Positions 12,267-24,814 of a DNA stretch of 32,500 nucleotides are shown piece by piece. The translations under genes and the position numbers were made by a program. The notes beneath the pieces were generated by a model that saw nothing but the letters and a program-made list of their open reading frames with translations, had not been told where the DNA came from and searched no databases. The DNA is from Salpingoeca rosetta. Its lineage: Eukaryota; Opisthokonta; Choanoflagellata; Craspedida; Salpingoecidae. The first letter of the stretch is position 1. Each line of letters starts with the position of its first letter. Location of the stretch: contig NW_004754915.1 of the NCBI RefSeq assembly GCF_000188695.1, positions 1,134,695 through 1,167,194 of the forward strand, written 5' to 3'.

Positions 12267-13493
12267 GTTCGTTGTTTGTGCGAGTGTGTTTGTGTGTAAT
12301 GTGTGCACTGATGTTTGTGGGTGTGTGTGGGTGTGTGGGTGTGGCTGCAGAGGCTTCACGCGCTTGCTTGCTGCTTGCTGCGATCAATCTGCGTGGGCTG
12401 CTGTGTTTCACTGCCTGCTGCTCAGTCGGTGCGGAGACGAGCGCTCGTTTTGCTCTTCTTCGTTCGTTTCGCTGACTCAGCACAGCCATTGTTGGCTGCA
12501 ACTGCGGTTTGTGCTGTTCGGCGCGCGCTTGGATTGAAAAAACTGGCGCGCCCATTGTGCTGTGGATTCTGTGCATATCATAGCGAATCCTCTGACTGAT
12601 TGCCACAACAACGGTCAACCAAAAAAAAAAAAAACTCGCTTGCGCAGCGAAACAAAGCACCACAACGCACAATCGTCCACTGTTTTGCTTGCTTGCTTGC
12701 TTGCTTGCAGGCATTCAGTGAACACACGCACGCCCCACCTCACACAAGCAAGCAGAGAGAGAGAAAAAAAAAAACTCGCGTGCCTGTGTCTGTGTGTTTG
12801 TGTGTGTGGTGCAAGAAAGAAGCAGGGACCAGTCAAGCCTTTTTGGATGCACGCACGCACGCTCGCTCGCTCGCACACGCCACCGTTTCCACTCTCACTC
12901 TCAAACCACTTCGCTCCCCTCAACACCCATCTCGCTGGTGAGTGAGTCTTGTGTTTGGCCTGTGCGATGCTGTGACCAGAGCGAGCGGGCTGCTTGCGTT
13001 GCATCGCTGGCTGGCCTGGCCGGCGGGCTGGCTGGCTGCCTTGCTGGTCATGCCTGTCTTGCTTGTCTTGCTTGTCTACGTTGGTGCTGCGGCCGTGCCA
13101 CCACCACCACCACCACCACCTTCCTTCCTTCCTTCCCTCGCTTTTGTTCCTTCCCACACTTTGTTCCTTCCACTGCCACTGCATTACCCATCACCCACCC
13201 GTACACACACACACACACACACGCACACCAAGTTTTGCTGCACTTGAAACAAACCAACAAACCCGACCGCACCCCACCTCCTTTTGTCGCGTGTGTGTCA
13301 CTGAACGCGAAACACCAGCACCACCACCACCACCATCCATTGTATGCGCGCACCCACACCCACACACACACACACGCACCATTCATTGTCACGCCCTCGA
13401 CACTGCTTGCTGTTTGCTCTGCGGCCTCGAATCAAAAGCCGCCTGCCTGCCTCTGTCCTTCCTCCTCATTCCCTCTCACACAGTGCCGCACCC

Positions 13494-13529
<36 letters not shown>

Positions 13530-13793
13530 GATCCCATCCGTCCATTCATTGTGCGCGTCCTCCTCCTTCTTCTCCTTCTCCTTCTCCACCCTTGCTCCTC
13601 AATTTCATTTGCACTCCGCACGCCGACACGCCATAACCCCGACATCCCGCCTGTCTGTAGCTGCATTCTCGCAGAGTAGTGCGCAGTAGCTTGGTTGTTT
13701 ATTTGTTCATTCACCTGTTCCTTCCTTCCTTCCTTTCTTGCTTCCTACCAGCCTTCAACCAGGTGAGGTCCTTGCTTGTGCTACTCCCCCCCC

Positions 13794-13844
<51 letters not shown>

Positions 13845-14391
13845 ACACACACCACAACCTGTCACACCCGTCCTCCTTGCGTGTCCTCTCCACCCTTTGC
13901 CGTGCGTGCGTGCACGCATGCACGCATTCACCCACCTTCTTCTTCTTCTTCTCCTCTCTCTCTGTCTCTGTCGGCCATCGATCGACAACAGATCGCATAC
14001 ACATCCCACCTCTTGCCACTCTCTTTATCCATTGCCATCCATCCACACCACACCCGCCACGCCAATTGTTGCTGTGCATTGGGCCAGTCCCTCTTCCTTT
14101 CGCTTGTTCGTCTTGTCTCTTGCCTTCTACGTGCGCGCACGCACGCACTTGAGCCAGTTTCTTGTCCATTCACACCACAAACTTGTCACACGCGCGAGCT
14201 TGTTCCACCATCACCTTCGGGTTTCCTCAAGCCGTCTTCCTTTGGCCCAGCATCAGCACCCAATATCACCAACTCACCGCTCGTACCTTCCCATCCCCTT
14301 GCACAACGTCATATCATCCCACGACACACAGCCCCGCGTTTGTTGTCGTTCCTTGCCCCTTGCCTTCTTTCAGCCGTTCCACATCACCGCC
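12267..14391. other. Divergent intergenic spacer, microsatellite-rich
   Basis: Separates the minus-strand TIR/TPR gene from the plus-strand surface-protein gene, so it must contain both promoters and 5' leaders. It holds CA runs (about 13201-13225, 13500-13529 and 13797-13852), CCACCA runs, poly-A stretches (12620-12634, 12766-12776) and repeated GCTTGCTTGC. Long open frames here consist only of repeat translations (His/Thr/Cys) and are not genes. I cannot place a TATA box or initiator with confidence. Confidence 0.6.
13797..13852 (+). repeat. (CA)n microsatellite
   Basis: A nearly pure CA run follows a C9 homopolymer, about 540 bp upstream of the surface-protein start codon. Confidence 0.9.
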
Positions 14392-15021
14392 ATGGCACGG
14401 TCAGCGCCGCTTCTGCTGGCCGTTGTGGCCCTGATGGTTGGCTCCATCTCGGCTCAGGTCTCAAACCCAAGCTTCGAAAGCCCAGACGTTGTACAAGGTG
14501 CGCTCGTGTTGTCGTGGCACCCATGTCTTGCTGCTTTGTTACCTCCTTGCCTCTTGCTGAACAACATTCATGCGTGCATGCTCGCATGTGTTGCACACAT
14601 CATAATGCCAGCATAACCTCGCTTCGGTTCTCATCTCGTCATCTCTCCCTGTCCCTCCTTTCTATGGCTGTGCATGTGTGTGTGTGTGTGTTTGTGTGTC
14701 CTATCCACTTTTTCTCTGCCTCTTGTCTTGGTTGTTGGAACGATGACTTGCCCAATGCAATATTACAGGCGATGGCACCACCCCTGCTGCTGACTGGACT
14801 GGTGGCGTCACCATTCAGTGAGTTTTGCCACATTTGTCGTGTGCAAAGCGTACTCAACTTGCCAGTGCCCTCTCAACACGGCAACCAGCCGGTTTTAGTT
14901 TGCAACTGTCTGTCTCCGCGTTTCCTCCCTCCCTCCCTCTCCCTCCCTCTCTCTTGCTCACAACAACGCCGCCCGCAACACCACTACCACCCACTTCTTC
15001 TTTCCCCCATCCTCCTCCCTT

Positions 15022-15074
<53 letters not shown>

Positions 15075-16146
15075 ACGCATACGCACGCACCCTCTCCACC
15101 TCCTCTCTCAAAACCCACACAGGCCCGGCGTGGGCACGTTCCAGAACCAGCACCAATCCCAGGTGCTTCGTCTCGAGTCCGGCACCTCCAGCTTCCAAGA
15201 CATCGCCCTGGTGCGTCGCACCCGCCTGCTTGGTGCCCTGTTGTCGAGTCGTCCATCCCCAGCGCATGCGCCTGCTTCTGCTTGCGTTCGTGTCTGTAGA
15301 TCGTGCACACACTGCCGCTGCCATGGTCTTGATCTCTGTTCACCGGTGTCTTGGCGTCTGCTCCTTGCATGCATGCATCCATTTTGCAGGTTTACGAGAC
15401 AGACACCGTGTACATGCTGACCGTCTCTGTGGCTCGTGCGGTGCGTTGACCTACACACACACGCAATTGCCCACACGTGCTTCCGTGCATGTCTGGCATC
15501 GAGCATGGCTTTCCCCCTGGCCCATACCCTATTACCGCCTTCCTTTCAGTTGCATCGAGTGCACGCGCTCACTTTGATCCACGTTCCCATCATTACCATC
15601 ACCCCCACCCCCGCTTTTGTCCCATGTGTAGGGCGCCTTCCCTGGCGCCACGTTGTCGCTGCAAACCTCCAATGGCGACACTGTGTCCTCCGAGTCCATC
15701 ATCGAGGCGCAGCTGAACAACGCAGAGTTCATCGACTTCAGCACCCAGGCGGTACGTTGTGTTGTGTTGTGGGGCTGGTGGCACGCTGTTGTTGTGAGTG
15801 GGCACACAAACCATCTGCAGATGGGCAGACGGCTGTAGAGCATTTGATGACTGCATGATGCCCTCCCGTCTCGGTGCTCATGATCCATTTCCACTCTCCC
15901 TCTATTACCTGCCGCCGTGTGTTTTGTTTTCTCCATCAGATGCTGGACGCTACGCAAGTCGACCTCATTGGCCAAGTTGCCCGCGTCCGTTTCGGTGCGT
16001 TGACTGTCAATGGAAGTGGGAGGCAGGAAACGTTAAGCCTTGAGCGTCTCGTGCATGTACAAGGCCCGCAGCGCATCCTCACTTGCCTGAACTTTCACCT
16101 TTTAACCCTGTACTTCAACACGCACACACCCACACACACACACACA

Positions 16147-16195
<49 letters not shown>

Positions 16196-19100
16196 ACGCG
16201 CACGTGCACCACAGACTGCGCTGCGGCTGCCAGCACAGAGTACTGCTACTTTGACCTGGTGCGCGTTGTCTCCTTCATCCCAGACTCTACCTTCGAGCCA
16301 TCTACAGCTGACAGTAAGTTCCAACAAGCGACCGATGTCCCTCGCTCCAGCAGCAATGTCACCCCCCCCCCCCCACACGCGCACCCTCACGCACTCTTAC
16401 ACTCTCACATACACATACCCTTTGCGCCTCGCTTCCTGCCTCGCCTGTTATCTTGCTTCTCCGTTACCTTCCTTGCCTACCTCACCCTCACCCGATTCTC
16501 GAATCCCCCCCCCCCCGGGCTCAACAGCCACCATGGAGATGGGCACGACGGAGGGTCTGCTTGAGACAACCAGGGATACGTCCACGTCCACGTCCACATC
16601 CACATCGACGTCTTCGTCAACCTCCAGCAGCACGAGCACCACGTCGTCCACGTCTTCATCCACCTCCTCATCCACCTCCACCACCACCTCCACATCCTCC
16701 TCAACCTCCTCATCCACCTCCTCTTCGACCTCAACCACCACTTCGACCTCCTCGTCCACCTCATCATCCACGTCCACGTCCACGTCCACCACCTCCTCCA
16801 CTTCCTCCTCCACCTCATCCTCCACCTCCACGTCGACCTCGTCCTCGTCCTCCACCACCACCTCCACGTCCACCTCTTCCTCGCACGTGACGGACGTCTA
16901 ATAGACGTGCGGGATGCCGTCTCATGGGTCGACTGCAAAGGGAAGATTCCTTAATATCGGGCGTAACACCGTATTGTGGATCTACGAATGTGTCCTGGTT
17001 AGGACCGAAAATCATTGTTGGGACACCGAACAGTATAGTATAAAATTGTTACCAGCGTTGAAGGTGGAACATCAACATATGAAACGCTGCCGCTACCGCC
17101 ACCCGCTGATCTTCTATATCCATTTAAAGCGGGTAAATGAGTTCAGGATCCAGCTCCTGTAAGTTGTTCGTTCTAGCGGAATCGAATCACCACTTACTTG
17201 CTCGGCATAGTCCTCCTCGTCTTCCTCGTCCACATCAACCAGCACTTCTTCCTCTTCCTCCACTTCGACGTCCACGTCCTCATCGTCCTCCACATCCACA
17301 TCCACGTCGTCTTCTTCATCAACCTCCACCTCCACTTCATCCTCCACCTCGTCGTCCACCACCTCGTCCACCTCCACCTCCACGTCTTCCTCCTCCTCCA
17401 CATCCACATCCACGTCCACATCGTCTTCCTCCTCAACGTCCACTTCAACCTCCACCTCCACTTCAACCTCAACCTCCTCTTCATCCTCTACCTCCACTTC
17501 CACCTCCACCTCCACCTCATCCTCGTCCACCACCACCACGACACCTGTCACCGTGTACCCGCTCAACAACCCCTCCTTCGAGGTGGACACGGTCGATGCC
17601 GGTGCCTTCACCACGTCGGCCACAGGCTGGTCCATCAACGGCCGTGCTGGCACCTTCCGCCCAACCCCATCCATCTTCCCTCTGGTGCGTCACCCCAGGC
17701 GTTCATGTCAATGTTTTTTGCTGTTGCTGCTATTGCTGCTGCTATTGCTGCTGTACTTGCTGCATTTGCGCTCGTGTGTAGTTGCTTGGGGCTTGGCTGC
17801 ACTGCTTGCACGTCTCGTTAAGGGTCCGTTTCCTTCGCAGTCTCTGTTGTTGCCCCATCTGTCACCGTCTTGTCGTTTTTCTGCACTCGGTTTATTCATC
17901 CTTCTCACCAACCGACTGCACATCGCGTGTCATGCCCACCCACCTCATCAACCTTCTTCTGCTGGCAGCCTCTCGCGTCCCCCGCGGACCAGGAGCAGCT
18001 GTTCTGGATGCGCGGTGGCGCTGCGGCCTGGCAGGTTGTTCCCGACCTCACCATCTCCTCAGACACGGCCTACTATGTCACCCTTGCTGTTGGCGCTCGC
18101 CTCGACTTCCCCTTCCCCGAGAGCTTTGGCGTTGCCCTGACAAACGGCTTTGGCAACGAAACCATTGTCTGGAGCCACTACAACGCTTCCAGCCTCGGCC
18201 TCACCCCAGGCGGCTTTGTCCCCATCACACTCTGGTTCACCACCGCCGAGAACGCCTTCAGCGAGTTTTACGGCGAGCAGATGCAGGTGTGTCAGTCAAA
18301 CCATATGGCTGGATGAATGTATGACGTTGTGTGTGCGTGTTTGCGTGTGCGTGTGTGTGTGTGTGCATGCGTGCGTCTGAGCACAGGTGTGTATGCCCTT
18401 ATGTGTGCGTGCGTGTATTCCCTTACATGTGCGTGCGTGTGCACGCCCTTATTCGTGTGTGTTCAAGTAAGTGCGCGCGTGTCCCAATGCGCCTGCTCCA
18501 TCTCTCCATCTCCTGCTTGTTCACAGTGCTGTTCCTCTCACAACCCTCGTCCGCCCTCCCTGGCACTCTTTTCGTCACCCGCTTTTGCCCCCCCCCCGGC
18601 GCCTCCCTTGGCAGATTCGCTTCTGGTCCAACGGTGAAGCCCGCTCCCAGGTCATCTTCGACAACTTTGCTGCCACCAGCGTGGTGGACATTGTCACCAC
18701 CACGACGGAGGCCCCCATGGACCTTGCTGTCTTCAACCCGAGCTTCGAGCGCGACGACCTCATGAGCCGTGGCGTGGAGTGGATCGACTCTGCCCGCGGC
18801 TGGGAGGTCACTGGCCCCGCTGGCACCTTCCGCCCCGACGCCACCCACTTCAACCTCATTGAGAACAACACCGTGCTGCCACCGCCGGCCCGGGGCGCAC
18901 AGGCCCTCTTTGTCCGCCCCATCAACGGCCGCGCCAGCCAGATTCTGCGCATGGCCCCGCTCGAGCGCGACGGCGTGTACGAGGTCTGCTACTCCGTGGG
19001 CAAGCGCCTCGACAAGGCCTTCCCCACCGCTGCTGTCGGCCAGCTGCGCACCTGGCCCAACGGCCAGCTGCTCGCCAGCGCCATCACCTTCCAGTCTGAC

Positions 19101-22100
19101 GTCACCAGCGGCCAGTTTGTCCGCGAGTGCCTCGTGTACCGCGGCTCGGACGCGAACGCCACCGCGGACGGCCAGCTGCTGCAGCTCGTCTTCTTCGTCC
19201 AGGGCACAGACCACCTCGCCCAGGCCGTGTTTGACAACGTCGAGGCCAGCACCCAGTTTGTGGACCAGGTGGACTTCACCACCTTTGAGCCCACGACGGA
19301 GGAGGTCACCATGCCGCCCTTCGTGCCGGACTGCGCCAGGGAGTGCACGCCGCGCATCGCCACCCCGCTCGAGCAGTACGACCTCGGCTGGGAGGGCCTG
19401 ACCGACGGCACCACCGCAGACCTGACCGACAACGGCCACCTCGAGGGCATCGTCGTGGCGCGCACGGCCGGCATTGTTGGTGTCTTTGGCTTTGACGACA
19501 ACGGCACCCTGGTGCAGGAGGTGGTGGACGACACGCTCAACGAGCCCCGCCACGTGGAGGCTGCCGACATCAACCGCGACGGCAGGCCCGACTTTGTGGT
19601 CACCTCCAGCAACAGCGACGAGGTCATCGTGTACGTGAACGAGGGCGCAGCGGTGCCGGGCGCCATGCCCAACATCACCAAGCACGTGCTCGGCGTCACC
19701 ATCGACGACCCGCGCGGCTTTGCCCTCGCCGACGTCGACAACGACCGCGACCTGGACATCATCGTCACCTCGCAGAGCACCGGCACGGTGAACATCCTGT
19801 ACAACGACTGCTGCCGCCCCCGCCGCCCCTGTGGCGTGTGCGGCCCCATCACGTGGTCCCTCGAGGTCATCACGGGCGTTGCGGGCGCCCGCTCCGTTGT
19901 CGCCGCAAACGTCGACGACGACAGCTGGCTCGAGCTCGTTGTCGGCGGCGCCTCCGTCTCCGTTATCGACCGCGTGGACGACACCTGGATGGTGCGTGCC
20001 GTGAACGAGGGCACCGCCACCAACTTCATCTCCGTCGCCGCTGCAGACGTCAACCACGACGGCCTCACGGACGTGGTTGCCGTGTCCCTGTCCAACAACG
20101 CCGCGTACGCCTGGCTCAACGCCGGCAGCGGCACCTTTGGCGTCGGCCTCATCCTGTCCAACCAGCTCATGGGCGCATACGACGTGAAGCTCTCCGACAT
20201 CAACCTCGACGGCTTTGTGGACATTGTTGTGGCCTCGCGCCAGGACAGCTCCATCTCCGTGTTCTACACGCGGCCGGGCGTGATTGAGAACCGCGTCGTG
20301 CTCTCCAGCGCCGTGGATACGGTGCACAGCGTCATCGTGCGCGACCTCGACTTTGACGGCGACATTGACGTTGCAGGCATCTCCTTCACCACCAACAGCG
20401 TGTACTACCTGCAGAACCTGTGCTGCAACGACCTGCCCCCGACCACCGCCGAGCCAACCACCCGCCCGCCGCGCTTCGTCGTGGCCAACCCGTCCTTTGA
20501 GGCAGACTCGCTGGCCAACTCGGCCACCTCCTTCGTCACCCGCGCCACGGGCTGGAGGGTCACGGGCACCGCGGGAACGTACCGTCCCGAAATTGCCGCC
20601 CTGCCCCGCGAAGGCAGCGCGCTCGCCCCGCCCTTGGACCGGCAGCAGGTCGCCTTCCTTCGCGCGGGCTCCGTCATCCAGCAGACGCTCGGCAACGCGC
20701 GCATTGTGGCCAACGGCTTTGTGGGCGTGTGGGTGGCCGTGGCCTGGCGCCAGGACCGCTTCTTCGCCTTCCCCAACGTCACCATCTCCCTCGTGTCCTC
20801 GGAGTCCGGGTATGAGCTTGCCAGCACGCTGGTGACGGCGGACCACCTGGACAACACCCCCGGCACCATCTACCCGGCGCACGTGTGGTTTATGACGGGC
20901 TTTGGGCACGAGGCCAACGGGGAGTCGCTCACCATCCGCATCAGCGCCACGGGCCCCTCCAACTCGCAGGCCGCTGTGGACAACGTCTCCGTTGACTTTG
21001 ACCGGCCCGAGACAACGCCCATGGCCACGACCACCGTGGAGACGACGCAGGCCGCAACGACGGTTGAGGCCACAACGGAGGACATGGCCACCACGGAGGA
21101 CGTGCTCATCACCACCACGGAGGAGCCCGAGACCACGACGGCCACCACCACCACCACCACGACGGAGGCCACGACGACAGAGGAGGTGGCGCCGACCACC
21201 ACGACCGAGGAGCCCACCACCACCACCGAGGAGCCAACGACCACAGAGGAGGTCATCATCACCACCATGGGCGCCCCCGCCACCACTGCCGAGGAGACGT
21301 GCATGCCGCTGTTCATCGAGAACGGTGGGTTTGAGGCCGACGACGCCTCTTCCGCGCCGAACAACTTCCTCCTCTTCGCCTCTGGCTGGAACGTGACTGG
21401 CTCTGCGGGCACGTTCCTTGCGCCGCCCACCGCCTTTGACGACACCATGCCCGGGGGCTTCCTCGCCCCGCCCGCAGACGGCAAGCAGGTGCTCTTCATC
21501 AAGCCCGGCGCGAGCGTGTGGCAGACGGTGACGTCGTTCACCTTTGTTGGCGGCAACAACTACACGATGCAGTTTGCTGTGCTGTGGCGCCGCGACCGCC
21601 CGCTCGTCTTCCCGGAGAGCATCACCGTCACCACCACCTCCAGCGTGCTGAACCAGCCCATCGCCACCGCCGTCATCACCCGGCAGCAGCTCGGCATCGT
21701 TGCCGGGCAGCAGGTGGAGGTTGTGCTCACCCTGAGCGTGGCCCGCGACGCGCCGTATATTGGCGAGGGCGTCACCGTCGAGTTTACCGCCGACGGCGTG
21801 TCCAACGCGCAGGCCGCCATCGACAACGTGCGCATGTGCGAAACGGAGGCCCCGGCCACCACCATGCCCATGCCCACCACCGCCGAGCCCACGACCACGA
21901 CGACCACGACGACCACGACCACGACGACCACCACGGAGACGGTCCTGCCAACCACGGAGGAGCCGCCCATGGTGCTGCCCATGCGCAACCCAAGCTTTGA
22001 GGTGGACGACCTGAGCGAGAGCAGCAGCTCGTTTGCCTCGTACGTCGCCACGGGCTGGCAGTTCTCGGGCTCTGGCCTTGCGGGCACCTTCCGCCCACGG

Positions 22101-24766
22101 GCCGGCGCCTTTGTGACCACCAACCCGCTGCCCTTCCCCGCCGACCGCGACCAGGTGCTCTTCATCCGCCCGTTTGTTGCCGTGTCCCAGGTCATCCCGG
22201 AGTCGAACATGATTGCGGGCGCCATGTACTCGCTCTCCCTCTCCATTGGCTGGCGCCAGGACACCGCCACCACCTTCCCCTCGGCCATCTCCATCCAGCT
22301 GCTGAGTGCCGACCTCGGCGTCGCGCTTGCCGTCGAGCAGTACACGGCGGAGAGCCTCTCCCTCGTCCCGGGCACCTTTGTCAGCACCACGCTCGGCTTT
22401 GCTGCCCCGACGGACGCCGTGTACCTTGGCGAGCAGATCCGCGTTGTTGTGCGCGTCAACGGCGAGACGGTGGCCCAGGCCGCCATTGACAACTTTGAGA
22501 TGGTGGTTGAGCTGCCGCCGCCCACCACGCCCGAGCCGCTCACCACCACGCCCGAGCCAACCACGACGGAGGAGCAGACGACGACGGCCGAGCCCACGAC
22601 TGAGGCCGCGCCACTGCTCGTCTCCGGCTCCTTTGAGGAGGACAACGTCACCGCCGACAACTTTGTGCTCTCGGCCATTGGCTGGGATGTGTCTGGCCTG
22701 TGCGGCGTGTTCCAGCCAACCACCACCCACTACCCCGGCGCCATCACGGGTGTCCTGCCCCCACCGGCCGATGGCCAGCAGGTCCTCTTTGTCCGCGCCG
22801 GCGGCCGCGCCGTCCAGGTTGCAGCCGGCGTTGCCTACGAGCCAAACTTCAACTACTCGCTGCACTTTGCCGTTGGCTGGCGCCAGGACTCAAGCATGAT
22901 TGTGGGCACGACGGTGCGCCTCGCGTACCCCGTGGACGCGACCTCGTATGCCGTGGTTGCCGAGCGTCGCATCACCGCAGAGGACCTGCAGCGCGGCGCG
23001 TTTGAGTGGTTCACCCTCAGCTTCATGTCCACCGCTGGCGGCGACCACATTGGCCGCGACGTGGTGGTGATGGTTGTTGCCGACGCGTCTGGTCGCGGCC
23101 AGGTCAACTACGACAACTTCATCCTGGAGGCTGTCGAGGGCGAGGCCACAACCACAACTACCACTACGACCACAACCACAACCACGACCACAACCACAAC
23201 CACGACCACGACCACGACCACGACCACCACCACGACGACGACCACGACGACGTGTGCTTCGAGCTGCAACCCGTCCTTCACGGGCGCGTCTGTGGCGTCC
23301 ATGGCCGGCGTGTACGAGACGCTTGTGGCGGACGTCAACGCTGACGGCATCAACGACATTGTTGCCACGTCCGACTCTGCTGGTGCGCTTGCTCTGCTTG
23401 GCGGTGCAGACGCCACCACCTTCAGCGTCTTTGCCACCTTCCCCGGCGTTGCGGATGCGCGCGCTGTTGTTCGCGGCGACGTGGACGCTGACGGGCGCCA
23501 GGACTTTGTTGTCGGCGGCGGCTCCACCATCACGTACGTGCGCAACACGGGCGAAGGGTACACGCCGTACGTGGTGACCTCCTCCGCTGCTGGCGTGCAC
23601 GAGGCGATCCTGCTCATGGACCTCAACGGCGACAGCCTGCTGGACATTGTGGTGAGCGAGCGCAACGGCGACGCCGTGCGTGTGTTCACGGCGGCGCGCG
23701 GCACCACCGATCCGCTCGTGTTTGCCCCATCCACGCTGCTGAACCTGGATGGCGCCTTTGGCCTCGCCGCCGGCGACGTGAACGGTGACAATCTCGAAGA
23801 CATTGTTGTTGCGGGCCGCGACTCCAACTCCATCGTGTACCTGCAGAACAACGGTGACGGGTCCTTCTCCTCCTTTGTCGTCGCCAACAGCGTCAACACG
23901 CCACGTGACGTTGAGCTTGCGGACATTGACAACGATGGCGATCTCGACATCATTGTCGCCGTCTCCGGCGCGGGCTCCGTTGTTGCATACGTCACCTCCG
24001 CCAGCGGCAGCGTGTTCACGCCCGTGACGCTGTCCAACACGGTGCCCGATGCGTTTGACCTCACCGTCGGCAACGTGAACGGTGACTGCAACGTGGACAT
24101 TGTCGTTGCCCAGCGCGACGCCGGTGTTGTGACCATGCTCATGAACGATGGTGGTCTGTCCTTCACTGCCGTGCAGCTCACCGCCAACGCCGCGGGCGTG
24201 ACGGATGTGACGCTCGCTGATGTGGACAAGGATGGCTCCAACGACATTGTCGTCAGCGCAAACGGCGCTGGGGAGGTGCGCGTGTTCTTCAGCAGCTGTG
24301 GTACTGGCACTCTGCCACCCACCACCACGGGCGGCTCGACCACCACCACTACCACCACCACCACAACGACTACCACCACCACCACGACCACCACGACTAC
24401 CACGACTACCACTTCCACAACCACAACCACAACGACTACCACGACCACCACCACAACCACAACGACCACGACGACGACGACCACGACCACCACCTCAGTC
24501 TCGACGACGTTTGTGTGCCCTGCCATTGGGCTGCAGTGCGAGGCGGTTGGTCTTGGCACGGTTGACGGCGAGTGCGACCCCAAGTGGACTGCCCAACGCA
24601 TCAGCTCCTCGCTTGGTGATGGCGCATACAAGGTGGTCACGGCCGACTTCAACAACGACGGCTTTGCCGATGCCGCCACTGCCTCTGTTACAGATAACGC
24701 GGTTGTTGTCTACCTCAACAACAACGGCGCTCAGTCCTTCACCGAGACGGCGCTCACGTACGTGTT

Positions 24767-24814
<48 letters not shown>

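Noticed and set aside
13776..15299. 507-codon open frame on + with His/Thr/Ser runs
   Set aside because: It runs through CA microsatellites and across real introns of the giant gene in another frame. The encoded sequence is a repeat translation.
16448..17674. Minus-strand Asp/Glu/Val-rich frames opposite the Ser/Thr linker
   Set aside because: DVDVEVEE-type sequence is simply the complement of TCC/ACC codons. The plus frame joins to domains on both sides, the minus frame does not.
18423..22865. 1,480-codon open frame on the minus strand opposite the giant exon
   Set aside because: It is the antisense shadow of GC-rich coding exon 11. Its composition is Gly/Arg/His/Val-biased, it has no recognisable domain, and the plus strand clearly encodes FG-GAP and sandwich domains.
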